DNA of 64,000 nucleotides, from the NCBI GenBank assembly GCA_030063045.1, contig JAQSEB010000002.1, positions 4,154,001-4,218,000 of the forward strand, read 5' to 3'. Positions within the stretch are counted from its first letter, which is position 1. Each line of letters begins with the position of its first letter. The position numbers were made by a program, and so were the translations under genes. Source of the DNA: Pratylenchus scribneri. Lineage: Eukaryota; Nematoda; Chromadorea; Rhabditida; Pratylenchidae. Positions 10,667 to 21,151 of the stretch are shown piece after piece. The notes under the pieces were generated by a model. That model saw only the letters and a list, made by a program, of their open reading frames with translations, ran no database searches and was not told the origin of the DNA.

Positions 10667-11950
10667 ATGTCAAATACAATAATTGTTCATTTGCCGAGTA
10701 ATTCGTTGGATTATCCGGAGAATAAGTCAAATCATTATCGCGTTCATCTGGGTCGTACCCTCAAATTCCCTGGCGATTGGGTTTGCGGTCTACATAGTAT
10801 CATTTTTCCCTTCTCATGGCCTTCCACTATTGGTACATTGGATGATCAATATATTGGAATACATTATAATGAAGATGAACAATCCGTCGGAATCACAGAT
10901 TCCGAACTATCCGTCGGAATCACAGATTCCGAGGGTTCAGAGGGTTCAAAAATGATCAAAATTCCCGTCGGTAAAGCATCGCATAGGAAAATTGAAGATT
11001 TGAGGACTTGGATTAATCAACGAATTGAGGACTACGCTAATGAAATTTCACTGGCTAGAAGAAGACGGGCAATCGCTAATCTTACATCGCCTCCGGCATC
11101 CGACGTTAGAGTCCCATCTCCGCCGAGGTTCAATTCTACGATTCCAGAGGAGAGTTCAAAATCTTCGGATAGTTCCGAATCTACGATTCCATCGGTTAAT
11201 TCCGAGCCATTGGATAATTCTACGACTCCGGCTCCAGTTCAAAAATTATCTGAACCTCAAGCTCAAAAGTTAACTCAGTCAGAACCGCCGACGTCTCAAA
11301 AAAGGTCTGGCGGTGGCGTTATCGATGTACTGGTTGGGCCGCCCCGAGACAAATCGAGAGGATCGAAGATGAAGGAGATGATGTTTGGTCCTAGATCTGA
11401 ACCCCCGAAATCTACGATTTCGGCGGATAGTTCCGATTCTCGTCCTCCTCAATCGACTACCGTAACCCCTCCGACTACGGTAACTCAAACAGCTACGCCG
11501 ACTACGGTTGAAGAGCCTCCAAGGAAAAAGATGAAACTTGACGACATTCTCGATACTAGTCTCGATATGCTCAATATAATTATACCAAAGAGCCGAGTTG
11601 AACCTCCAAAGGCTACGACATCGGCTCCTCAATATTCGGAATCTTCGACTCAGACGGATACGGCTCCGGCTTTTGTTCTCCGGACAGATGCTCCAATACC
11701 GGTGGACGAATTGAAGGAAATGCTTGGTTCGGTGGAATTTCGATATGATATGCATACGGATCGATTCAAGGCCGTCTTTGCTCATCCGAAAATAACACAT
11801 TTAAGTTTATCCACTCAATTGGCCTATGTGCTGGGATTCGACAATCCCGCAATGATTCAAAACAATGACGTGGCCAAATATAAGACGGATTTACGTGGAG
11901 GCTTCTCGTCCTTTGGCGTCTATGTCAAGGGGCTTGTTTGCATTCCCTAA
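10667..11950 (+). pseudogene. Penton-like virion protein, copy 1, C-terminally truncated by the duplication
   Basis: Identical to the full copy at 16089 up to base 11934, after which the frame runs into duplicated polymerase antisense sequence and stops after a few codons (VCIP). It therefore lacks the conserved last 75 or so residues (the GNVIIGN to FKK region). Its TATA promoter is intact, so a truncated protein could be made. It lies directly against the truncated end of polymerase copy 2. Confidence 0.88.
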
Positions 11951-14900
11951 TGAATTCTTCTTCCACTTCTGTCTTTCCCTCAATACTCTTATCGAAGCCG
12001 GACGCATGGATTTTCAATGCCAAAAATTCCTTCATGTAACCTCGGAACAGCTCTCGGTCGGCTCCCTCGTACTCATAGACTCGGACCAGCTCCGTCACGC
12101 GATAGCCCTCATTTAGTGCCGCATCCAGCTCAACCGAAGTAAATGTACCCATCCAACCTCTTTTATCGTCCGTATGCATGCATTGATAGTGTCGATAGTG
12201 GCCTCCGTCCTTGTGTGTATGTGCGCATTTTGAGCAAAGCGGAAACAGCAACCGCTCATCTCCATCTGTGCTCAATTTCATTGGTAGAATCGGGATGTCA
12301 ATTTGCCTTGGGGGAACAACGAAACATTTGATCAACGCGGTCTTATAGGGGTTGTCTGCTGCGCATGTCCAATTCACTTGCTCATTTTTGATCCGCACCT
12401 CGGGATGGCCCACCGGATAGCCCATCATCCATTCCTCGAGCATGTAGTTCACATAGGGATAAAGGGATGTAAAATCGTAATAGCTAATTTTCTCATTTTC
12501 CTTTGCCTCATAAAATATTGTGGATGGCCCCGTTCGCCCACCGAAAAATGCGTCCCTGGGATTGATTGGTGAACGGTCCAGATATTGCTCAAAACGTCGC
12601 TTCATTTCCGGATCTTCCTTCTTCATTTTGTCGATTTCGCATGTCCATATGATGTCCACCCGGTCCACACATCTTCGCAAATACGCAATCCGCGGAGCAT
12701 CCTTTTGTCGTAATTGAGCCGGCGTCTTCTGTATTTTTGGTATAAGCTCATCGTCGTTGGGGAAGCACTTTGAACAACCATGGTAGGGGCATCCGTTCAC
12801 CTCTACAATGATCCGCTCAATTTCGCCAAACTCGTTTGCCTTCTCATAATAGCCGTCCACCCTGTATTGACCAAAACGCTTCTCCCTGGGATGCGAATAT
12901 GCCGTATGAATTGGGACGCCCTCCTCCTCCTCCAGCCACCTCATATAGCGATAGGCCGTGTCCGATTGGTTGTCCTCCTTGTCGTAGCCATTTTCCGGAA
13001 CCAGCGCCAAATGATGAGTCGGTAGATGATTGGCCTTGAAAATGTTCACACAAGCTCGAGCAATTGTTGGCGATGATGTTAGTGGGTCGATCCCCGTCTG
13101 CGCATTCGCGAGAACCAAGCCATCTCCATCCAAATCCCCTTTGTTCCGTTTTGAGATCTCCATGAATTCTTGACGAAAAGCAACGAGAGCGGCCATTAAA
13201 ATCTCGACATCATTAATACAATAAGCGGGCAAATCCTCATTTAAATAAAATTCCCTCGGCTCATATTTTTCCATAAAACGCTCATATTTTTCCATTTTCA
13301 TCTCTTTTACCATAAAATCATCATGGGTCGGAATTATTCGCTTGTGAAAATTATCTGGCCTGTTCAATTTGTGCGGGAATTGTCCTTTGTCGGCAACATC
13401 CAAACCAAATGCTGAGGGCAACGCATCCAGCGCCATTGGGAACAAATTAAATGAGTCGCGAAAATGTAGTTGATGTCCATTGTCCTTTTTGAGATCCATT
13501 GTTATGATTTTGTTGCCGCGTCGCACCAAATCCGGATTGCATCCCTCTTTATAGAGTTCCACAATGACGAAATGAATGTCGAATTTTCCGCCATAATGGC
13601 TGTAGATATATGAATCGTATTCCTGGGGCAATTCATGGAGCAACCATCGAGTGAATTGAGTAATGGGTGGTCCTTTGGGGTCGCCGTCGATGCATGTTAC
13701 CGCTTTGTCCTGATATGTTTCCCCATAGGCATGTGTTCCAAAAGTGACTGTTCGATGTGGCCCGCATACAGCGCATTCCGTGCTCATTTTTGACGACTTC
13801 CATTCACCGCTACCGACGCATTCTTGACAAGCAACACGGGCGCCCACAAAGTTTGGATACAGTATTTTCTTAACACGTGCCGGCTCATATGGTCTCCTAC
13901 CGGGAACTTCTTGCTCAATTTCTGTTGTTTCAAGGTCAAAGGCAATATAGCGAACTGGGTGTTGCGGTTTACGTTCCAGTGGTTGAATGAAGCAGCATCT
14001 TTGTTTGTTCTTCGCATGATATGCCTTGCAGCCCCTACAATACGTTTCGCCACATTTATGCTCACGCACTCTTTTATCCCAGACGACCCCACAAATACCG
14101 CATTTTTTCGAGTACTGACAAAAGTTGTTTTTGAGATGATGACGATAGCATTCCTCCGAGACAAATGTTTTACCGCAATGACATGGAATTTCCACTTGAG
14201 GAATGGGTTCACATGGGAATGTAGGACCAACACGACCGCAATTGAGGCATTTCTTCTTACAGCTCGTAGCATGATTTGTCCCTCTGTTGTAGGATCGTTC
14301 ACATCGCAGACAATAACTTTTCCCAAAAAGAGCGCCACTCTTGATGAGCCCAATAAAATGTTGCCCATCGTGATGAATAACGAGCGTGATGTTGTAGTCC
14401 TTGGCGCCATATTTGTATTCCGGAATAAGTAGGCCACGCTCACCAAAGAAGAAGACTTTAATCCGATAGCGATCTTTGTGCAAAACGTTATTCCAATAAT
14501 CCACGACAATGGGCACCCAATCCTGTGCGGCATATTCCTTTTCCCATAGAGGTATTTCGAGCGTTTCCATTAATTGAGTAACTTCATTATGTATTTTCCC
14601 TCTTTGCCCATGCAGGCTTCTTCTATAGCGTTTCCATTCATTTCTTTCCAACCCCCTTATTTGTTTTTGTAAAGCCGAATGAAGCGCATAAAAGAGGCAA
14701 CGATTTCCAATTTGATTTGGCACGTCAATCTTCATGTTGTCCGCAATTGTATGTGTAATGGAGAGGTTGTTTTTTCGAGGACGAGCGCCGCCAACCATTT
14801 TCTTCTTATGTTTTTGAGCCATGCCATTCTTCTGGAGTACAGTGACTTGGATTTCGAGCGGAGCATTGAAAAGGGATTTGCCTAACGGTTCACGACTTTG

Positions 14901-15323
14901 TTCAACTTTCATAAAGATATTGCGCAACGAATGGAATGTGGCCTCCTCCAGCGGTTGAAAACTTGAAAAAATTGGCTGGCCCTCTTCGAGATTCGTGGAA
15001 TTGAGCATGAAACTGATTCGGTCCGCATCAATGTTCTTCTCACGTTTGGCCTCGATGACAGCACGCGCAGCAGCCTCATTAAAAAATCCAAAGAGAGCCG
15101 ATTCGGGATGGGCGGGAAATTTTTTTATTTTGAACACAGAGACACGTTTATGAATGGGATAGCCATGGAATTCCTCCTCATTTCGGGGCACATCAAGCAC
15201 TTCAATAAATTCATCCAATGAGGGGTCCGTCTCTTCAAAGCGGGAACGTTTGGCAACGGGTGGGGAAGACGGTGGAGAAGAAGGAGAGGAAGAAGAGCCA
15301 GGGGAACGACGACGGGAAGCCAT
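11925..15323 (-). pseudogene. DNA polymerase B with OTU-like N-terminus, copy 2 (lacks motifs B and C)
   Basis: The frame from ATG 15323 is open through the whole N-terminus, with no frameshift. It covers the Ser/Pro-rich segment (residues 1-30), the OTU-like segment with Cys 209 and His 322, zinc-finger-like CxxC pairs (about 338-445), Exo I (Asp 463, Glu 465), Exo II and III and motif A. At 11934 the sequence switches to the penton-like gene, and three foreign codons follow before the stop. Polymerase motifs B and C are missing, so this copy cannot be a working polymerase. It shows that the OTU-like and zinc-finger parts are normally fused to the polymerase, as in other metazoan Polinton/adintovirus PolB proteins. 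Promoter: TATA at about 15525-15535. Confidence 0.9.
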
Positions 15324-17356
15324 TTTTGGTAATGCTGGTGGTGGTAGCGGATGAAGAGGATGAATAATATTGCGCGCGATAAAAAAGCAATAAATTTGAA
15401 AAGACCAAATGTGAAAATTTCGAGGCTGGAGATTTTTTTGGTTCGCTGAAGATTGTTGGTTGGCTGTCTCAAAATTAATTGAGATTTTTTCGCAGAATGA
15501 TGCCCGAAAGGCCAAATCCTGAAATTTTTATATGGCATTTGAAGGGTGGTCCAAATCTGGCATTTCCAGCCAGCCAATTAGCGATGCGCATTTGGATGCA
15601 ACTGAGTATGGCCATTTTTATGTGGAAATGAGAGAAAAGGAAAAAAATTAGCAATTAAGAGCTATGGATTATGCATTTCTTTTTTAGGGGCCAGCATGTG
15701 TCTCTATGGGTTTATGCTCTATTATGGATATGCATATACGTACAGATCCGTATAATTTTAGGGGTTTTAGGGCCTATGGGCCCGCATGTGATTTAGGGGT
15801 TTAGGGGAAATGAACGGAGTAGCGAGACGATAGTCGACGCATACTCCGGAATTGATATTTCGCCAATTTCGGAGTGAATTTGATGAACGGAGTGAATCAA
15901 AATAATTAGGAATGCATTAACATTCTGGAATTGATATTTCGCCAATTCCGGAGTGAATCAAATAATTAGGAATGCATTAACATTCCGGAGTGAATCTCTA
16001 TGTGTATATATAAGAGCATAATTGAGTCATATTTCAGTTAAATCCGTCTGGATTATTAGAGACCCATTTTTATTCGTCTAAAAATAGAATGTCAAATACA
16101 ATAATTGTTCATTTGCCGAGTAATTCGTTGGATTATCCGGAGAATAAGTCAAATCATTATCGCGTTCATCTGGGTCGTACCCTCAAATTCCCTGGCGATT
16201 GGGTTTGCGGTCTACATAGTATCATTTTTCCCTTCTCATGGCCTTCCACTATTGGTACATTGGATGATCAATATATTGGAATACATTATAATGAAGATGA
16301 ACAATCCGTCGGAATCACAGATTCCGAACTATCCGTCGGAATCACAGATTCCGAGGGTTCAGAGGGTTCAAAAATGATCAAAATTCCCGTCGGTAAAGCA
16401 TCGCATAGGAAAATTGAAGATTTGAGGACTTGGATTAATCAACGAATTGAGGACTACGCTAATGAAATTTCACTGGCTAGAAGAAGACGGGCAATCGCTA
16501 ATCTTACATCGCCTCCGGCATCCGACGTTAGAGTCCCATCTCCGCCGAGGTTCAATTCTACGATTCCAGAGGAGAGTTCAAAATCTTCGGATAGTTCCGA
16601 ATCTACGATTCCATCGGTTAATTCCGAGCCATTGGATAATTCTACGACTCCGGCTCCAGTTCAAAAATTATCTGAACCTCAAGCTCAAAAGTTAACTCAG
16701 TCAGAACCGCCGACGTCTCAAAAAAGGTCTGGCGGTGGCGTTATCGATGTACTGGTTGGGCCGCCCCGAGACAAATCGAGAGGATCGAAGATGAAGGAGA
16801 TGATGTTTGGTCCTAGATCTGAACCCCCGAAATCTACGATTTCGGCGGATAGTTCCGATTCTCGTCCTCCTCAATCGACTACCGTAACCCCTCCGACTAC
16901 GGTAACTCAAACAGCTACGCCGACTACGGTTGAAGAGCCTCCAAGGAAAAAGATGAAACTTGACGACATTCTCGATACTAGTCTCGATATGCTCAATATA
17001 ATTATACCAAAGAGCCGAGTTGAACCTCCAAAGGCTACGACATCGGCTCCTCAATATTCGGAATCTTCGACTCAGACGGATACGGCTCCGGCTTTTGTTC
17101 TCCGGACAGATGCTCCAATACCGGTGGACGAATTGAAGGAAATGCTTGGTTCGGTGGAATTTCGATATGATATGCATACGGATCGATTCAAGGCCGTCTT
17201 TGCTCATCCGAAAATAACACATTTAAGTTTATCCACTCAATTGGCCTATGTGCTGGGATTCGACAATCCCGCAATGATTCAAAACAATGACGTGGCCAAA
17301 TATAAGACGGATTTACGTGGAGGCTTCTCGTCCTTTGGCGTCTATGTCAAGGGGCT
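11935..17356. repeat. Tandem duplication unit, copy 2 (5,422 bp)
   Basis: The junction at 11934/11935 joins the penton-like gene (left) to polymerase antisense sequence (right) with a single shared T. This is consistent with a simple end-joining duplication or a replication slip. Very high identity to 6515-11934 implies a recent event or an assembly duplication. Confidence 0.95.
15324..16088. promoter_or_regulatory. Divergent promoter region, copy 2
   Basis: This is the duplicate of 9902-10666 with the same TATA boxes (about 15525 minus, 16005-16016 plus), inverted repeats (15843-15875, 15922-15954) and ATGGGCCCGCATGTGATT block (15776). It drives the only full-length penton-like gene. Confidence 0.7.
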
Positions 17357-17597
17357 AACCGGAAATGTCATTATCGGAAATTCGTTGGCCTCATTATTGC
17401 GAATTGTGAATGTCAATGGAGCTGAACCCGGAGAATACGTGGAAAAGATTTATGACTCGCCCCTATATGTCAATGTATTACCGAAAGAAGTGAGCGAGAT
17501 TGAAGTTAGAATTGATACATTAGACGGAAAACCTGTCCCATTCCAATATGGGAATGTCATTGTTGTTCTCATTTTTAAAAAAGTGATAAATTTTTAA
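16089..17597 (+). CDS. Penton-like minor capsid protein (full copy)
   Basis: This 502-residue protein starts at ATG 16089, about 75 bp after a TATA box. The N-terminus (IIVHLPSNS, then YPENKSNHYRVHLGRTLKFP and WVCGLHSIIFPFSW) and the C-terminus (GNVIIGNSLASLLRIVN, then PVPFQYGNVIVVLIF) match proteins that accompany F54H12.2-like capsid genes in invertebrate Polintons and adintoviruses; I regard these as penton or minor capsid proteins. The middle (about 75-330) is a Ser/Thr/Pro-rich low-complexity insert with a duplicated SVGITDSE. The family link is from memory of sequence patterns; the exact virion role is inference. Confidence 0.68.
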   Translation: MSNTIIVHLPSNSLDYPENKSNHYRVHLGRTLKFPGDWVCGLHSIIFPFSWPSTIGTLDDQYIGIHYNEDEQSVGITDSELSVGITDSEGSEGSKMIKIPVGKASHRKIEDLRTWINQRIEDYANEISLARRRRAIANLTSPPASDVRVPSPPRFNSTIPEESSKSSDSSESTIPSVNSEPLDNSTTPAPVQKLSEPQAQKLTQSEPPTSQKRSGGGVIDVLVGPPRDKSRGSKMKEMMFGPRSEPPKSTISADSSDSRPPQSTTVTPPTTVTQTATPTTVEEPPRKKMKLDDILDTSLDMLNIIIPKSRVEPPKATTSAPQYSESSTQTDTAPAFVLRTDAPIPVDELKEMLGSVEFRYDMHTDRFKAVFAHPKITHLSLSTQLAYVLGFDNPAMIQNNDVAKYKTDLRGGFSSFGVYVKGLTGNVIIGNSLASLLRIVNVNGAEPGEYVEKIYDSPLYVNVLPKEVSEIEVRIDTLDGKPVPFQYGNVIVVLIFKKVINF

Positions 17598-17680
17598 ATA
17601 TTGTAGTCCGTGTCATAGTCTGTGTCAAAAACACAAACGAGGTAAATGCATCCGCATATTACATTCACTCCGTTCATGGG

Positions 17681-17690
17681 TATAAAAGAG
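17681..17690 (+). promoter_or_regulatory. TATA box of the Pro-rich zinc-ribbon gene
   Basis: TATAAAAGAG lies 96 bp upstream of the ATG at 17786 and directly after CACTCCGTTCATGGG, a reverse-oriented piece of the recurring module. Confidence 0.65.
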
Positions 17691-17785
17691 GCCAGATTTT
17701 GGTCATTTTCCTCATTTGTTTCATTTTTCGAATTTCCGATTTACAAATTAATTCCGCTCTCTCTTTTTTTTATCCAAAAATAAAT

Positions 17786-18253
17786 ATGCAAAATTTTCCA
17801 TCGATGCCTCAAAATACCTATCCTCAAAATTTTAATTTGACCCAAGAGTCGACTCCACCCCAAAATTATCCTCCGGCTCAAAATTATCCTACTCCTCCAG
17901 CTCAATATCCTCCTCCTCCTCCGATGAATCCCCAAAACAATTATTCTTCGTTTCGGAGTGCTGCTGCTTCTGCTGCTGTTAGCGGTCAATCGATGGATCC
18001 GTCCGCCACCAAATACAATGAGAAATATGAGCCCCAAACGTGGAAATTGTTCAAACCCAAATATGTGCTCATTTATTATCTGTGCGAGCAATGCCATGAT
18101 CGATTGTACCAGTCGAAGGACAAGTTGGCCACGGATCCAATCGATGGCGGTGCACGAATCCAAATCGATATGTGCGGCGCATGTGTGGACAAGAATATTC
18201 GAGGTACGACTGCATTGACGAAACCGTATGTGCCGAAGAAGGCCAATATGTAA
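17786..18253 (+). CDS. Pro/Gln-rich protein with a CxxC..CxxC zinc-ribbon-like C-terminus
   Basis: This 155-residue protein is not recognised. I chose ATG 17786 because it is the first ATG after a good TATA box at 17681. Residues 1-70 are low complexity (QNYPP, PPAQYPPPPP, Ala/Ser run). Residues 88-135 form a compact domain with Cys 100 and 103 (CEQC) and Cys 130 and 133 (CGAC), the spacing of a zinc ribbon or knuckle. The end is basic. It follows the full penton-like gene by about 190 bp on the same strand and may be a virion, DNA-binding or transcription accessory protein; none of these is shown by the sequence. Confidence 0.6.
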   Translation: MQNFPSMPQNTYPQNFNLTQESTPPQNYPPAQNYPTPPAQYPPPPPMNPQNNYSSFRSAAASAAVSGQSMDPSATKYNEKYEPQTWKLFKPKYVLIYYLCEQCHDRLYQSKDKLATDPIDGGARIQIDMCGACVDKNIRGTTALTKPYVPKKANM

Positions 18254-18490
18254 ATGCATGGATCAATCAATCAATCGATAAATCAAATATACTCATCCCA
18301 CTCCTCTTATTTGTATAATTATTATTATTAAACCTCATTATAATCAATCGATAAAAAGCATGTATGTCTATAATGTCTTATATTATTATATAGAATTAGT
18401 CTCATTACACCGATCGATTAGCCTCACTATTCCGTTCTTTGCCCCATAGACCCCTAAATCACATGCCGGCCCATAGACCCAAAGCCTAAG

Positions 18491-19102
18491 CCCAAATCCT
18501 AAACCCATAGACCCAACCATTGTGTCTTCATATCCTTACTCGTCCTTAGCAATGACATGTGTTTTGCGTAGCTCGTCGTTAGCGATGACTTTTTTTCCGA
18601 AAAAAAGTCATCGTTAAGCACATTTTATGTCATCGTTAAGGAGCAAAAATAGCGATTTTAAGGAGAAAACAGGTCTCGCTAAGCAAAAAACATGGAATTT
18701 TTACATTTCAAACTAGGGATTTTTATTTTCCATTTTGCACACCTTAGCAATGCTATCATTGCTAAGGAATCTTCCTTAGCGCCGATAGCAACGCTAAGGA
18801 GCAAAAATAGCGATTTTAAGGAGAAAAATGGTCTCGCTAAGGACGAGCATCTAAAATTTGTTGTAATGCTAAGGAAATGTACGAGAATTTTAGTGTAACG
18901 CTAAGGAATTTTCCACAAAAAATGGGCATATACGCGCGAATTTTTGGGGTAGGCGTGAATATTTTTGGGACAGGCGCATGCGTAAATCCATGGACATGCA
19001 TACATATATCGATACATATGCATATATAATTAGGGGTTTAGGTTCTATGGGCCCGCATGTGATTTAGGGGTCTATGGGGAAAAGAACGGAGTAAAAATGA
19101 GC
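18491..19102 (+). repeat. 612-bp repeat, copy A
   Basis: It starts CCCAAATCCTAAACCC and repeats in tandem at exactly +612. An inverted partner lies at about 24650-25205. Confidence 0.9.
18583..18613. repeat. Perfect hairpin, 14-bp stem and 3-nt loop (copy A)
   Basis: Arms are CGATGACTTTTTTT and AAAAAAAGTCATCG around CCG. The flanks (TTAG and TTAA) extend the pairing with one wobble. It could be a structural or replication element. Confidence 0.85.
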
Positions 19103-19714
19103 CCCAAATCCTAAACCCATAGACCCAACCATTGTGTCTTCATATCCTTACTCGTCCTTAGCAATGACATGTGTTTTGCGTAGCTCGTCGTTAGCGATGA
19201 CTTTTTTTCCGAAAAAAAGTCATCGTTAAGCACATTTTATGTCATCGTTAAGGAGCAAAAATAGCGATTTTAAGGAGAAAACAGGTCTCGCTAAGCAAAA
19301 AACATGGAATTTTTACATTTCAAACTAGGGATTTTTATTTTCCATTTTGCACACCTTAGCAATGCTATCATTGCTAAGGAATCTTCCTTAGCGCCGATAG
19401 CAACGCTAAGGAGCAAAAATAGCGATTTTAAGGAGAAAAATGGTCTCGCTAAGGACGAGCATCTAAAATTTGTTGTAATGCTAAGGAAATGTACGAGAAT
19501 TTTAGTGTAACGCTAAGGAATTTTCCACAAAAAATGGGCATATACGCGCGAATTTTTGGGGTAGGCGTGAATATTTTTGGGACAGGCGCATGCGTAAATC
19601 CATGGACATGCATACATATATCGATACATATGCATATATAATTAGGGGTTTAGGTTCTATGGGCCCGCATGTGATTTAGGGGTCTATGGGGAAAAGAACG
19701 GAGTAAAAATGAGC
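19103..19714 (+). repeat. 612-bp repeat, copy B
   Basis: Same content as copy A, followed by GGAGCGAATTTT, a piece of the recurring boundary module, and then the 3' end of the capsid gene. Confidence 0.9.
19195..19225. repeat. Perfect hairpin (copy B)
   Basis: Identical to 18583-18613, displaced by 612 bp. Confidence 0.85.
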
Positions 19715-19817
19715 GGAGCGAATTTTTGATATATGGATGTATCAATATGAATCACATTTATTAATCCGATTTTATTGAGCAACAATATAAAAAACAAAAA
19801 AACATATGAAAAATAAA

Positions 19818-21134
19818 TCAAACAGTTGTATCACTTGTAATTGTTCTGTTCCTGTCAATCATGAATAAGGAGTCGACCTCACCCATTGCTATGAGCATTA
19901 TGCCTCCGTCGGGTACAGGTGTACCAAATCGAATATGTACAGCTGTCGAACCGGTCTTTATCAAATCGAAAAGTCCTCCTTGATCTTCGCCGCTATTTGT
20001 CAAATTGAACACGTAGATACAATGAGTTTTCCCATATTGAGCATACGTGATCCCGTTCCCATCGGACGTATTTGCAAAGCCGATGGCTTCGTTCATGTCA
20101 TGAAATGCTCTCATATAACGATTTTGTGTATAGGCCAAATCATAATGCGTTTGAGGAAATTGTCGTCCATTGGCCGCAATGGAGATTTCCCGAACATCGA
20201 ACGGTTGGAAATTGAATGGGCTCTTGGCCAAATGACCGACGTAGTCGGCATTGGCCACGAGCCCAAGGATGATTCGCCGGGGCACCTGTTCTTGGAATAA
20301 ATTCGCCGAGAACTCATAACGACCTTGACTAATGAACATGGACTTCATCTCGGATTTTCGCACAGCATAACGGGCCGGTTTGTCTTCCAATTTTCGCGCA
20401 ATGTCCAGACTGAGCCCATCCATTAGGGACATTTTCTTTACGTACAATTTGCATGCTTGCATTTCCAAATGATATCTTGTGGCACCGTTCGGAGAAACGA
20501 GCAAAAATTTTGACTCATTTGGCTCAATCTCAATCTCAATCTCTATATGACTAAGGAGAAACAGAGGCTGAGAAAAGATATCGGCATCGAGCTTGGCAAC
20601 GAATTGAGCCGTTCTACTCCCCGCAAATAGGGCCTTCCTCGCTTCATGTCCGGCTCCGGACTCCAGTGAATCGTCGTTCATTCCCGAATAATAGCCGGCC
20701 TCATTCAAATGGCACATTTTTGCTGTAGGCGAATATGAGAGCTCATGTGTAAAATATGTCTTGTAGGCCATTAGGGAATTTGAGTTGAACACGTCTCGAT
20801 TGTTTACACGCACTCTCAAATTTTTCATAAACGTATTACCGATCAATTGAATAGGCGCCACATCCTCTCCGGCCGCCAAATTTGTCATAACCATGCCGAG
20901 ATGAGACTCTTTACGGATACGGAATTCGGTGAGCAAATAAATTTTTGTCGGATCAATATAGTTGTCGGAGGAATGAATTTTAAAATGATACGGCGGATCA
21001 TTAATCGGGTTATCGGTCAAAATCTCAAAAGTTTTCGACGAGGATACGGTAACATTTGTCGGCGGAATTTGAAAGAAATCCAACGCATTTGTTATGGAAT
21101 TTACGCTATCCTTGTCAATCTTGTAGAATGCCAT
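19818..21134 (-). CDS. Major capsid protein (double jelly-roll type, F54H12.2-like)
   Basis: This 438-residue intronless protein has its ATG at 21134, preceded by an (ATT)n tract. It has the family's hallmarks in order: IPPTNVTVSSSKTFEI near residue 25, YIDPTKIYLLTEFRI near 60, a NSNSLMAYKTYFTHELSYS block near 118-136, then RYAVRKSEMKSMFI, the PFNFQPF segment near 325 and the NGRQFP stretch. These match the double jelly-roll capsid proteins of Polintons and adintoviruses, often annotated F54H12.2-like in nematodes and other invertebrates. It would form the hexon-like trimers of the virion shell. It lies 18 bp downstream of the pX-like gene on the same strand and has its own TATA box at 21261-21270. 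The frame is intact. Confidence 0.85.
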   Translation of the reverse strand: MAFYKIDKDSVNSITNALDFFQIPPTNVTVSSSKTFEILTDNPINDPPYHFKIHSSDNYIDPTKIYLLTEFRIRKESHLGMVMTNLAAGEDVAPIQLIGNTFMKNLRVRVNNRDVFNSNSLMAYKTYFTHELSYSPTAKMCHLNEAGYYSGMNDDSLESGAGHEARKALFAGSRTAQFVAKLDADIFSQPLFLLSHIEIEIEIEPNESKFLLVSPNGATRYHLEMQACKLYVKKMSLMDGLSLDIARKLEDKPARYAVRKSEMKSMFISQGRYEFSANLFQEQVPRRIILGLVANADYVGHLAKSPFNFQPFDVREISIAANGRQFPQTHYDLAYTQNRYMRAFHDMNEAIGFANTSDGNGITYAQYGKTHCIYVFNLTNSGEDQGGLFDLIKTGSTAVHIRFGTPVPDGGIMLIAMGEVDSLFMIDRNRTITSDTTV

Positions 21135-21151
21135 TATTATTATTATTATTA

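Larger units (their letters stand above)
6515..11934. repeat. Tandem duplication unit, copy 1 (5,420 bp)
   Basis: This segment holds the 5' three quarters of the polymerase gene, the divergent promoter and most of the penton-like gene. It is repeated head-to-tail at 11935-17356. Differences noticed: a 2-nt length difference near 8863, T/G at 10007 versus 15429, and A/G at 10665 versus 16087. Confidence 0.95.
18254..19817. other. Noncoding CTAAGG-rich region with 612-bp tandem duplication
   Basis: No gene is supported. It is made of two near-identical 612-bp copies (18491-19102 and 19103-19714) filled with words such as CCTTAGC, GCTAAGG and CGTTAAG, many facing each other as palindromes. Each copy has a 31-nt hairpin and ends in the block ATGGGCCCGCATGTGATT. 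Both copies contain a 68-codon frame (18692-18898 and 19304-19510) that I treat as chance. Confidence 0.7.

Noticed and set aside
10683..11800. Secondary frames inside the penton-like genes, including a 173-codon antisense Arg/Ser-rich frame
   Set aside because: Shadows of the low-complexity coding region in other phases; duplicated only because the gene is.
13784..14533. 249-codon minus-strand frame in polymerase copy 2
   Set aside because: Alternative frame of the polymerase N-terminus. In copy 1 part of it appears fused to the polymerase only because of the 2-nt length difference.
18692..19510. Identical 68-codon frames at 18692, 19304 and (inverted) 24845
   Set aside because: They lie in a noncoding CTAAGG-rich repeat. 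Conservation reflects DNA duplication, not coding.
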